A stretch of 64,000 nucleotides of DNA. Origin: Plecoglossus altivelis (Eukaryota > Chordata > Actinopteri > Osmeriformes > Plecoglossidae). Of this stretch, positions 24,669-37,510 are shown one piece after another. The notes below the pieces were generated by a model, which was not told where the DNA came from, did no database searches, and saw only the letters and a list, made by a program, of their open reading frames with translations. The stretch covers positions 8,079,491-8,143,490 of the forward strand of contig BROE01000016.1 in NCBI GenBank assembly GCA_036571765.1. Direction: 5' to 3'. Each line of letters starts with the position of its first letter. Within the stretch, counting starts at the first letter, position 1. The translations under genes and the position numbers were made by a program.

Positions 24669-27352
24669 TGGGTTTCCTTTGGAAAGCATGTTGTTTTAGC
24701 CTTGCATTGACAGCTGCATCTGATAATGTTCAGAGCTTACCATCCTGAACTTAGAGAGAATTGCCTCATTGATGTTCTGCAAACTGACTGTCTGTCATGC
24801 CGTTACCCCACAAGCTGAAGGAGCAGTGGACTACCGGTCTCGAACAGGCCATTATGATAATGTCAACATGCTCCTTAATTTGGTCAATCCTTCACTCTCT
24901 ACGGTTTTTGTGGTTGTTTATCTGAAATCAGTCCCCAGTTAAAGTGTCTTGATTCATTTTCCTGCTCGTTAGGCATCACGGCTGAAGGGGGCCATAATTC
25001 CTGATGATGACAACTCACACTTGCAATTCTGTTGCATATTACAACAAGTCAGTCTGCCTCTCCAAGCTTCATGCAGGCCAAGCGACAAAAACAAAGGCCA
25101 TTTTAGTTATCCCAGCAAAGACAACAATAAGACATTTATTTAATGGCCTGTACATCTATTCATCTGTCAAAATGTGAGAAGCATGCAACACAGGACAGGA
25201 TATTGAACACTTCCCTGATAAATATTGTGGCATCTGCACGATACCCGTAAAAGACGGAAAGTACCGCGCAGAAGGTGAAGGCTAAAACAGAGGCAATGGG
25301 CTGGACCGTTATATATACACCCTCCGATAAGCTCTATTTGGGGCCTGAAAGAAAGATCTGAGCCTCAACAACCTTGAACATCATCACCCAAAGTGACTGT
25401 GTCTCAGTCAAGGAGCATGAAATGACAAACGCATATCTGATTTTCCACATGACTGACCCTCATACTGCATCCCTCCTGTTCTGAGGATTATGGGAACCAT
25501 GACCAGGAAGCAATTTGTTAGGCCCAGGAAGACTGAAAGAGGATGAGAGGTCCAGGGGTCAACATGCCAGATATTTCCACTTACCCCTCTCTCAGGAGTG
25601 AAGGACTATGCATTCAGTGTGATGACATTCCTTTATCTTTAAACTGGAGGAGAACTGACTGACTTTAACCGGATCATTAAACTGCACAGGCTGTATAAGA
25701 AGGTATGAGTGTGTAAAATGCTTTCAAGCCATGAAGGACAAAGTCAAGAGGTCCTGTGTTTCCTTATGACATTCACCACTGATACATTCATGGTGAGTTG
25801 AGACTTTGCAGATGCTCCTCTCTGCTAATTTGACCTCTACTGTCTGCTATGTACAGTACAGTCCCTAATACCACATATTGAATTATTCAAGATTGTACCC
25901 AGTATAACCTTAGTCTAGTCTACTTGAAGATCTTACAAAACGTATCTTCATGAAACCTTATCATCATTGCACATGGCTTCATATTACCTTAGGTGTTAGC
26001 ATTTTTACACGCTTGCACTCTGTAAAACTCCTTAAATACAGTATTTGGACAACTTTGTGGGAGACCTCAGCTTTGTCTAAAAACGAATGAAGCTGTCAAC
26101 ACAATGTGATGTTTCCGTTCTCCATTCACCTCCTCAGGGAGACTGTCTTCACTGACCGAGCCAGTCAGCCACAGGAAACAGCGACCATAGCAAGACCCCA
26201 AACTAAGGTAGACACTGACAGGACCCTGTAATGCTTCATCAAATAAGTTTTACAGCACCTTGTAGAGGAAACGACACAGGGTTAATGGCCATAATGATTA
26301 CAAAGTCCTCTATTGAAGAGGATGTGGAATAATATTTAGAGAGCCTTATTTTGAGACCTTGTTTTGTGGGCCGTCTCAGAAACCTGTTTTATTGGCCCCT
26401 TGATGGTCAACAGTATGTCTAGGTACTGTACTGTAGATCCAAGGTATTTTCTCGACAGTTGAAGAACGGTTCCATCTCTGACCTTTGGGTCTGGGTTGTT
26501 TCACTATTTGATCAACATTGAACATCTTATCATTATACATCTCCTTCATCAAAACGTTTTACTCTAATATTATATAAAACATTAGAGGCCCATCAATCTA
26601 ATTATATTTGTGAAAGTATATTGTCTTCAGATACCCCCCACCCCCCATTGCAGCCCACCACAAATGTGGTTCAAGTTCCATCAAGACCACCACACCCATG
26701 GTCAAGGAGACATCATACACTTGCGGGTAAATGATCAAAGTGCCAAAAGTACATTTATACAGTACACAGATTTATGACCCTTGGATTACAATGTGGGTTA
26801 AAATCCCTGTTTAGTCATCATTTTCCCTGGTGCATGTAATCTGTTTCTGCTACTTGTCTTTCACCATTTACTAGCTTAGTTATCTGCACTGACCAAGACT
26901 TCACTCTGGACTTGTAATTCATCCTCATAGATATTTTTGGCTGATCACAGGAGACATTGTCCCTGCTTCATTTAAGATGTTTTTGCAACTAATTTTTCCA
27001 AACGAATTCTTCAGTTATCTGAACCCATTTTGATTCCACATTGGACTTGCAAGTCATTCGCATGGACATTGTTTGCCAATCTGGATATGAATTAAAAAGA
27101 AATGCATCCATAATCCAGTGTGACATATATCTGGTATGTCTTTCAAAGCTTCTTATTATCCTTAAACTGTGCATGAGTTGGATAGAAAATAAAAAATCTT
27201 GCATGTTCTTCCATGATGATGACTGTGAAAGCTCAAAACATCACTCTAGATTCTTTTTAGTTCAGGACGCAGACCCTTTTAGGGCACCCGTTTGCCAGTG
27301 TACCAACCATTTCCCTTTGGTTTCAGGGTTCTCATGTATGCATATAATGCCG

Positions 27353-27365
27353 AGGTCAAAGGTCA
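27353..27365 (+). promoter_or_regulatory. Perfect DR1 nuclear-receptor element
   Basis: AGGTCAAAGGTCA is two perfect AGGTCA half-sites spaced by one A, the consensus bound by PPAR-RXR, HNF4 and related receptors. Occupancy and the target gene are unknown. Confidence 0.5.
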
Positions 27366-28229
27366 CTATGGAAGATTCCAGACAGTGTGGACTCATTAGG
27401 GAACATAGGTGCCCTTGCTTTGATGTCCCTTTACCCTACAGGAGTGAACCCACCAATGATTACACAGGAAGGAGGGGAGACTTGGACCTAAAACACAGGA
27501 GAATAACTAAAGTAGGAACACAGCCCTATATAGTCATTAAAGAGTGCATTAGGAGTAATGTTTCCCCCATGTGCTCGGGGCCTAAATGTGAGATACATGG
27601 AAAACAATTAAGTCCTTACCTTGAAAATGATACAGTGTGTTATTCATCTCAGTCCACCTAATTTCCCAGTGAAAGATTTACTGTTTGCTGAACCAGCACA
27701 GGTTGATGAATAACATCACTGTTATTATATCCTATAAGCATAATGGGAATCCTTCTATTAAAATCCAGTATTGTATGCTAGAGTGGAGTTGACACTTGAC
27801 ACTTAAAATACAATATTTTAAAATGCCCTGATGATAAAACGTCAGAAATGTGAGTGAATGTTCATTTTATCACAAGACAAAGGGAGGGCGGCTCCAATTA
27901 GACTAACAACCTAACAATTGTGCTAGTAATGATCCCTAAGTGGTCAAAATAAGGAATAATCCATCTGTTGCTGCTGTAATTTACTACAACTGATCATAGG
28001 GTCATTTGGAAGATACTGTGCAACTTTGCCAGAAGTAACTTTGGAAATGAGGGCTACGACTTCAAAGAGACTATTAGACATTATACATACAACTGCTCTT
28101 TAGAAAGAGACACGGAAATAACAGCTGCTGCAGATCTGAGAACTTCTCCCACATACAGTTTCCTGTATGTGTAAATTGGCCTCTACATTCCTCTTTAGAT
28201 CCTATTTTATGCGGCAAGTAAATTGTGGA

Positions 28230-28274
28230 GTGTGTGTGTGTGTGTGGGGGGGGGGGTGGGGGGGGTGGTGGGGT
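28230..28274 (+). repeat. (GT)n followed by G-rich run
   Basis: About eight GT units run into GGGGGGGGGGG, then GGGGGGGG and GGGG blocks split by T. It has quadruplex potential. Confidence 0.9.
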
Positions 28275-31200
28275 CATGGATATTATTGTCGCACTAGCAA
28301 CAATAATACACTGCAGATGTCATTAATGGAATCCCCACAAAATATTGGGCAGGAAAGGTAAAACAAATGGTGAAGACTTAATCAAGATGCTGTGTTGATC
28401 GAACAGACTGTGTGAATCAGTTAAGGTGGATGTCACTTACGGTAGCAACGTTGACGCCACTTTGATGGCCTGGTGGTTTGTAGAGGACTAAAATAGAGGG
28501 TGGTACGACCTCTTGTTAAAAAGGTTTATAGTGTCTCTATCTGCAGGATATCCCCATTATCAACACAGCGGCTGAGGAAACCCACTGTTTGTGAGCTGCT
28601 TTTGATTTTATTGTTTTATTGTGCGTCATGTCCAGATTTGAATGGGGTTCTTTGGCCTTTTGTCCTAGCTCTTGGACCAAAATCGATATGTGCTCTGACG
28701 CCAGTGTCTTATGTGTACCAAAAGCCATAATCTCTCTGTCTTTCCAAACAAGGGTATTTGGAGGGTAGTTTTAAGGACTAAGTCCAAACCGATATACAAA
28801 TGCATGTGTGTGGGTGGGTGTGTCTGTGTATGTGTGTGAGACAGAGAGAGTATAAGAAGACAACACAATAAACTTTGAGAGATGCTCAACATGGCCATAC
28901 TGCTTTCAAGACCGCAAAAGTAGACGTTGTACTAATGCTGATCAACTTGATGTTCAGCAAAGTCTCTTTGATCTCAATGAAAAACATAAAGTATCTTGCT
29001 GTCAGTCTGTCTCTGAGTGGCTACATTAACTTGACAAACACTGATCATGTAATTATTAATTTGTTGCAAGCTATTACATGTATCTGCCTAGAACCCATTA
29101 GCATTAAAAGAAATACAGAATTTGGAATCCTGTTTGAAATCTTTTCTTTCGTTTTCTTGTTTTTCCCCCGTTCTGCTGTATAATGTCCTTGCTTAATGAT
29201 AAATATAACAAAAACAGAAACAGAAATCTCCTCAATTTACTTATAGTTTTTACTGGTAACAGACAGACAATAGGCCTACTGGTAATACTGTATAATTGGT
29301 TGGGTCATCAACTGGACACCGTTCTGTGCAACTCTCTACAAATTGCTCTCGTTTAAACACAATGTAGTAGAACACATTGAACACACTTGGAAATGAATCG
29401 TCGGTGATTTGCCCTGGGGTGTAGGCTTGTGAGCAATTGGCTCTTACGTACCTCCTTCCTTTAACTTCTCAAAACCTCCGGAGCAACACAGGAAAAACAC
29501 AATAAGGACGTGTCCAAACCAATTCAATTAGCGTTTCCATGTAAATCAAGATAACATTTCAAACCTGCTATTGATGAAACGTGATTTATTCTGTAATTGA
29601 CTCAGCTGCAAAAATATTTTACATAAAAAAATGTGCATGTTTGCCAGAGATGCACTTAAGTGTTATTTACAAGGGCAAATGAATCAAGTGCCCCAACCCA
29701 AATGACCAACAGTAAGAATCATTAATAAGATGATTTCCACCTAAGTCAACAGACTGAATACACAGGTGTAATTCAACAGTTTTTCCGTTCAGCTTCTGGT
29801 AGCATGGCTGCAATTACTCTTCATTGACCTTCAACTAGCGGCACAGCCTTCAACCCCCCAGGAGCTGGGCATGTCTGCAGGTAATAATTCCCACTCTTCA
29901 CTCAGGATAAACAGAATCCCTTCCTGATTTTAATGTGTAGGCACTGAGCTATCCTATAGGAACTTAATGTAAGATCCAGGGCATTTTAGACAATTGTCAG
30001 TGATATAATCCAGTGCAACGATATGGTTCCCCAACAATATCGTTTTCCAAATACACTGCTTACATAATATTGACAGTTTCATACACAGAGTTTCTAGTCA
30101 ATCAAAAAGTGATTGTTTTTGAAGCGTGACCAAAGGTTATGGGGCCCACACAGTCTCATAATACTCTATCATTTGGAGATCAAATCTTTAGCCCTTGACA
30201 TGCGATCATTCAACATTACCCTTTAAACCCAAACTCCAGTGGACCAACCACAAATATCTATGCTGAATTAATATAAAACAGCAGATTGCCTTGAAAGGGC
30301 TGAACACAGCAGTTGACCCACGGATGATTAACGGTATGATATGACTGCTGACTGCGGACCCCCTACCATCAGCTGCTGTCAGTAGTTCCGGCTCTTCACA
30401 AGAGGCTCTCTCCTTTCAGACCACAACCTAGCTCATTCCAAAAGGACCAAACTGAAGACATTGTCTGCTTAAGACACTTAGGACTCGCCTTGCATGTCTG
30501 TCAAGATGGATTCAGATTTACAGTACATCCTGGAGGAATCAGCCCCTACCCTGAGGACACTGACCAAGGTCTCATTCACTGTTTTTGTTTCTTTAGCGTG
30601 CGCATAGTGCCCCCAGATGAACCACCACTTGTCCCCAATGTTAAAACAGTGTAAACATGTTGTTCTTGTAATCCAAACGTGTGGAGATCCGTTGATAACT
30701 GGAAGAATGAAGTTCAAGGCGACAGCTGGGTTATCTTATTGGGAAGTTGAGGAAGGGGAAATTACAGATAACATTACAGACTAGCTAATCTGTCCTTCCC
30801 ACCCTACACGCAATCGGAAATGATCTACTATTCACCACACAGGATTATAGCTGGGCAGGGCAATATTGGTAGGGAGGGAAAAAGGTGGGGATGGAAAGAG
30901 GTAGGAAGGAGAGTCAAGGAACAAAAGACACAGAAAGAGGGTTCAAAGGGAATGTAATATCAATGTTTTGCTATTAGATATCATTGGTGGATTCCAAAAG
31001 TTAGGGTTAGGTTCTCACATGATTGAAAAAGCGGCTAAAGTGTATGTAACAGTACAGTGTCATTAACCTTGGTGTGGTGTTCATATGTGCGTTACTCACC
31101 CAACGCTCACGGGCAAAATGGACCACATTTTTGTGGGGTAATGAAACAGTACAGCCATACCCATTTATGTCAACCAAAGCATGCACCTTTTTCAGCCTCC

Positions 31201-31727
31201 CTATGCTTCATGCACGGTAGAGCGGCCATAAGAAGACACAGAATGAGACTCCTCTCGTGCACCTGTGTGAGGACCGCTGAAGGCGTGTAAGCCGGTTGAA
31301 CCGTAAAACATACACGCAGGTTAGGTTTCGCTGTAAATTCACCACAGTGCTCTCTCTTTTTGCCCCCAACACTAAATATAAACATGGACAGCTGAGGTGG
31401 GCAGGATCAAATACTTCCTGGGGTTGAAGTTGTGATTTATGCTGAAGCAACACACCAACAAAAGCCTTTAATTGGGGCCACCGCTGGCAGGAGAACTTTA
31501 TGGACCAGCTGCCTTTAAACTGTGACTCTTGGAAGGCAAACGTGATGTATTGCTATAGGGAAAATCTTGATCTTGTTGTCTTGCAACTGATCATGGACTG
31601 TGATTGAAATACAAAAGAATGATCCCTTAAACAAGGCAATATATTGCAACCGTGAGGCCATCTTTTTGGTGAAGGGGAATTTGTGGTCACTTGTTAAGAA
31701 AAATCGACTTTCCCTGTAAGAAAGTTA

Positions 31728-31757
31728 CATTACACCACATTTCTTTGTGGTGTAATG
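31728..31757. repeat. Hairpin, 12-bp perfect stem with 6-nt loop
   Basis: CATTACACCACA at 31728-31739 pairs exactly with TGTGGTGTAATG at 31746-31757. No T-run follows, and it is not linked to a gene. Confidence 0.9.
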
Positions 31758-32004
31758 ATTGTGTGTGTTTGGGGTTGATTCAATCTCCCTAGACAACCTT
31801 TTGGTCCTGTGTCCTTTCGCTCCAAAAGAAATATAGATATATTTTGGGGGAAATTAAAGCTAGTGCTTTTTATGAATGAAAGAAGAGTTTAATTGTTTAC
31901 AAGATCAAAAATACACTGTCCATTTGTAATTTTGGCGGTTCAGAAAGTGTTTGTGGTAGTAATCAATGAATGCAATGAGTAAGGGAAGATAAATATAACC
32001 ACAA

Positions 32005-32083
32005 CGAGAGAGAGAGATTATGAAAGACAGAGAGAGGGAAGGACAGTGAGAGAGAGAGGCATAGAGAGACATACTGAGACAGA
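32005..32083 (+). repeat. GA-rich purine tract
   Basis: Imperfect GAGA/GACA repeats make up most of this stretch. Confidence 0.85.
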
Positions 32084-34599
32084 AGTGTGAGTGCCGTACT
32101 GCTTTGGCCTGGTGTTTCAGTGATTCGTGCAGGTTTAAATAGCTTCTCTGGCGTCTGAAGAGTCCTTCAATAGTAGCGATTACAAGAAGAGCTCACATGT
32201 GTTTTCATCTGACAGTCAGGCCAGTTTAGCTGCAGGCAAACAATTGGACCTATTTTCCTTCTAATAGGCCCAGTATGGACTTGCATCTATGGACTTAAAA
32301 CACTTTCTTCTGTATCCCTTGGATGTTATCTGTTAATTGATGTAAGGCACGTTGTTTAGGTATGACTCACTGGAATGGCTGCTTATTTTGTTAGTTTCTA
32401 CCTCTGCCACAAGGTTTTCTAAACTGGAGTTAACTCTTGATCAGATAGCATACAGGAGTCAAACACTAACGTGTAAACACCTAAAAACATTCCATAAAAG
32501 GCCATCCATGAGCGTGACACACAAAGCCAAAAACAGCACTTCTGATGATTTATGCTTTGCTCATCACTCTCAAGAGAATCTGTTTGAATAATTTACATTT
32601 TAGAATCTAATATAACTTTAACGAACTTACTCTCATAGTTTCCTCCTATAATGTATCTGTCCCTTGCCAGTTTGGCTGAACATGGTCAGGAGGTTAAAAT
32701 TTGGGTTCAACTAGACTAATCTGATTTAATCTGCTGCTAACTCAAAAACCGAAATTCCAGTTAAAAGAGAAAAAACCCCATCACATAGAATTTTAGCTAT
32801 TTAGAGGCCTACTGCCCCTGAGCCATCATTGGTGGTACACATACAGTAATGTCAGTCATGAAAGCGAATGAGAGGTAAAAGAGAGTGATGGGAGGGAAAG
32901 TGGCCATGAAGGGCATCAAAGTCCTTCCTCTATTTTATTTTTCCTGAAAGGTCGCTGCTCTCGCAGACCCCGGGGAGGTAGCCATCAGGCTTCTGGAGTC
33001 TCGACAGGCAGCTTCCTGCTCAGCCATGGCATGCTCTTGAGTGATGGCTGGAGTGGAACATCGATTGCCATGCTGAACAACTTAGCCAGAATGATCTTGC
33101 AAAAAAAGAGCTTTGTCAGAGACAAGAACGTTGCTCTCGAATTTAGATCGAGGTGACTTGGCAACTCAGCACCATGTAAGACTTGTCATGCTGAGAAATA
33201 GAACATAGGTTCTTTGTAAACATGCTTCTAGCCAGACAGAGAGGCACCCAATTCATTTCTTAAGGGGAACTACAGAAACATTCAGGAAATCTGTATTACA
33301 TTACCAACGATTAACATTTCCAAATAAAAATACTCTTTGCAATATGTTTACTGCATACTTTAACTTAATACATTCTGACTTGTTTTTCTGTCAATAAAAA
33401 GTATGGGTGTGCGGGGGCAACATCAGAATCTCATCTTCTCCTCTCAGAGGACCACAATGTCTGCTCCAAGTTTGGAAATTCACGGGCTTTGATGGAAACA
33501 AAGTCCACCCATAGGGCTCATTGTTATTGTCTTACCGTCCTGCCAAATAGCTAAAGTACACTGGAGAAATCTCCAGCCAATTCTCTCCACCAAGGACCCT
33601 CCTCGTTAACTGCGGCACATCCAGTCGTGTTCTTCCCACACTTATCACTTACTTGTGGTATTCAACAGGTTTTGTTTTAACCAATCAAAGTCTTTCTGAA
33701 AATGTTATTTGTCTTCAAAAGATTTATTTTCGATTGGTATGCATACTGATGGATTTAACATGCTGCCCGGTTGCACAGAAAAATATCTAAATTCAGTGAT
33801 AGTTCCTCAAGGTGGACGGGAAATAAAACAGAAATGGAGCAAAAAGTCAGAAAGTCCACCAAGACCTTTATTGCGTCATACCTTGGCAGTGCATTCACAT
33901 CTTGCATTAGGCCTAAGCCAGATAGTCCGAGAAACTCAGAGAACAGACAAAAGAAGAGGACCCATATCATTCTACAGTAACTTAAATATCTGGTATGGTA
34001 TATAAGGAGGAGACACAGGAGATGGGGTTGAGTCAGAACTTATGCGTGGTTACTTCCTTCCCTGCTGTTAGGCCATGGTGCCACAGAGGGGGCTAGACCC
34101 GTTAAAACTCCACTCTCTAGTTTAGGGGGCAGGTGCTGTGGGTTGCTCGCTGGTTTATGCCTCCTGGCAGCGTCTCAAGGAGGCATAGCGTTCCCCTGCT
34201 ATCGTATTCCCAGACTATCTGAACGGCCTCCAGATCCAACAGTTGTGTGACGTGCAGGCTAACATGCGAGGACTTCTGCTTGTAACCCACCGAGGGAGAT
34301 ACGACGACAGGCTAACACCCATTGTAGCAGGGGTCCAATTGACCGTGTTAGCCAATCGAGCCAAAGGCCAGGTCCATAAAGACACCGTGATCCTATGCTC
34401 GGCTTCCTTCTCTTTTTTATTGGCTGAGTTCAGCCAAAAGAGCGTCAGAAAGGGAAGGGTTGGGGGGACGACTGAGTGGGATGATGGTGTTTAAGGTCTA
34501 AAGTGCCGGATGCTCCCAGGCCTCCCACCTGTTTGCCTGCCTTAGAGGACCTCTGAGTCAATTAGAGCTGGGTAAGTTTGAAGAGAAACAGTCAATGTA

Positions 34600-34630
34600 T
34601 ACACACATACACACACACATACACACATAC
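34600..34630. repeat. (CA)n/(CATA)n microsatellite
   Basis: CACACATA-type units repeat imperfectly through the stretch. Confidence 0.88.
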
Positions 34631-36151
34631 TACTGTTTCACATACAAACTTAGATCTTACACCGGAGCCAAAAAACAGTCTGACTGACTAAAGGCAAGGA
34701 CTCTCAGTCATCTGCTTCTTGTCTCTGTCAGACACTGCTGTCATCTGACTTCCTGTCATGTGTCATGTTCTTCACCTGGCCATTTGTATGTCTCATGAGA
34801 AAGATTTGATGCTTGAGCACAATTACTTAATTTTCTTTGAAAAGTCACATTCATAGAAACCACAGCGGAAGGTTAACCAGACACCCTACAACAACGAGCC
34901 ATATAGTGTATATACCCAACAGATGGCCTGGGTTTGGAAAGGCTCATAATGTGACAGTCTACAGATCAGGCCACTGTGGTCAACACTGACGCATGGATCA
35001 ACTCAACCTTGTTGGTTTGTGCCTAGGTTTGACGCTGGCCAAAACCGAAAGCTAAATTACTTGGGGTCAGGGCGCACAGGCTAAAGCCAGTGAGCATGAC
35101 CAAACAAAAGTGGTAGCAAACCCTCTGCTGAAACGCCGTCTCTCATCAGGCAAACAAAAAAAAAAAAAAACCTCATGATGAGCTCACTCAATGTTCGGTT
35201 AGCCTAATTAAGTAATGTGGGGGACGTAATTTACAAAGAAGACGCTTACTCTTGGGAATCCTAAAATGTACCATCTAAAGTAACTTCTGATTAATGCCAT
35301 AATGATGTATTACAGTGTGTCTGTGTGTTATTATTTCATTTTATTTTCTCTGTAAATCTTGATTATCCGGGATGGATTAAAGCTGTTAAGGGCACAGGCG
35401 AGCAATTTCTCCTGTAAGGAAAACAGTAAATATCCATTGAGAAATGGTTATGTGACTGATGAATGTAAATATGACTTCAGAAACAGTAGTGTCGAGTATA
35501 TCTTTAAAGAAGTAAAACTGGTAAACAGAGATTCCCAGATAAGACCTATTTCGCTTGAGCTACGGTTCCACAACATCCATAGGGTTCCACAACATCACTA
35601 AATATGAATTAAATGTTCAAACTCAAAGACAAACACAAGACCAGAAAAAAACCTCTCCCTCAAAAAATATTACCTCCAAATTGTTTCTTTCTTGAAAGCT
35701 TCTAAAGAGTATTTTTGTGGTAAACCTAGCCAGCATAAATTCACCTACGAGACCCAGCATCAGACCACAGCTGAAGTTTAAGGTGAGAGCCATGGGCTCA
35801 CTTATCGAGTGAGGCGCTTTAACTGTTTTCCAGTGAGAAAACGAGCGGTGGAAATCATCAATGTATCAAACGCAACTAAGCAAATAAGCTGTGTAATTCA
35901 ATGACACACTTTGACGGTGGACAAATGATACACAGAGAGGTCACATTTCAGCACTCTGTGCAAATCAAAGTAATACATCAAGAGCTCAAATGATTTTCCC
36001 CTCTCAGGCTTGGATTGTTTTTCTTTCTTCATTAAAGCAACCGTCGCTCCACATCTGCCCTGAACGACCCACTTGCTTTCTGAAACCCCAGGCTAGCTGC
36101 TTCTAATTTGTTGTTCCTTACACATTATTAAACTTCACCAGGCTCAAAGCG

Positions 36152-36215
36152 GAGGGGGGAGAGGGGGGAGGGAGGGGGGGTGGGGCTGTGGGGGAGGATC
36201 GGTTGTGGGGAGTGG
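36152..36215 (+). repeat. G-rich run, strong G-quadruplex potential
   Basis: Runs of 6, 6, 3, 7 and 4 G are separated by one to three bases, followed by further GGGGG and GGGG runs. Confidence 0.8.
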
Positions 36216-37421
36216 GATGATCCCAAAGACATTTAATAAGCACATGGAGTAGTTAACCGGGCACATGGTTGTCCACATGCAGGAAGGATTGCAAGGGGGA
36301 ACATGCCAGATGTTTGTAGACTCATCTATTTACTCACAGTCATCTACTTACTCCCACCCAGCAAGAAACAACAACTGCATTTATTGAAATGGCCAACCCT
36401 AACTAAGTTATTAATTAGATTTGAGCATGATGGTAAGTTCACAAGAAGTTTCGCCCATTGATGTGAAAATACACTATAGCATTGCAACTTTGCAAGTTCT
36501 TTACCAAAGCTACTCTGTCTTCCATTCACGGGTGCGCTGAAAAAGACAAGTGCCTTCTCTCTGAAAAACCTGAATGATCTGACCATAAGTGCAGTCCAAG
36601 GCCTATAATTTATTTGATGTGAATGTCAGCAAAACTTTAATAACCAAAAAGAAAATAACATTGAGGGTGGAGCACTTTGGCTAATTATAGAAGTGTGAAA
36701 AAACCGCAGACCACCAGTAGCCCTGCAAGGGCAAGAACCACCAAAGCCTAGACACAGGCTTCCACCTCAACTATCAGCAGGGCTACAGCAGTTTGAAAAA
36801 GATGATAAACTCCTGGATGGACTAAGACATCAAGATCCACTGGCAGAGAGCGTTGTTAGACAGATGAGGGATGCAGGCGCGGACAGAGAGTGAGAGACGG
36901 AGGAGGCAACGGGGACAGAGACAGAGGAGCAGCATAAATATACAGAGACGCGGTGATGGAGAGCCAGACATATTAGCCAATTGGACCTCATTTGAATCCA
37001 TGCCGGACTGTGCAGGCCTTTGAACAAGTGCAGCTGTGATAGTCCTACCATGTAATCTCCTTGAACAGAGGGAGTAAGGTTGTAATTTTCAAATGTAATT
37101 GCCACAGTTGCATGATCCTGCTATGAACCAGAGGGAACAGAAAGAGGAAACCTTCTTCCTCAGAATCTTGTTTTATTTTTCTTCAACTCCCATTCCTGAG
37201 CCAAATTGAATTTTCCTCAAGCATATATGACCAAGGCCCTTACATGTGACATATTCCATCTGGATCGAAAAGCTTCTGTAGTAATTGAATCCTCCTGAAT
37301 CATTGCATCCTTCCTGGCCTGAGCAGTCTATCAACACACTGTTTTCTATAGTAATAGAGATTGCATGGTGGTCCAATCACAGATAAATGCCTGTGGGACC
37401 TTCAGACACCCCTACCCTATG

Positions 37422-37510
37422 GTTATTAATGGAGTTAGCATGCTAGCACAGACAGGTCCTTCACTGTGGTTGATAATTGAGTTAGCATGCGGCTAGCATG
37501 GACCATCCTT
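37422..37510. repeat. Diverged ~47-bp tandem duplication
   Basis: GAGTTAGCATGCTAGCA in the first copy recurs as GAGTTAGCATGCGGCTAGCA in the second. Both copies are preceded by a similar GTT-AAT-rich stretch and followed by a GGTCC/GGACC region. There are two copies only. Confidence 0.6.
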
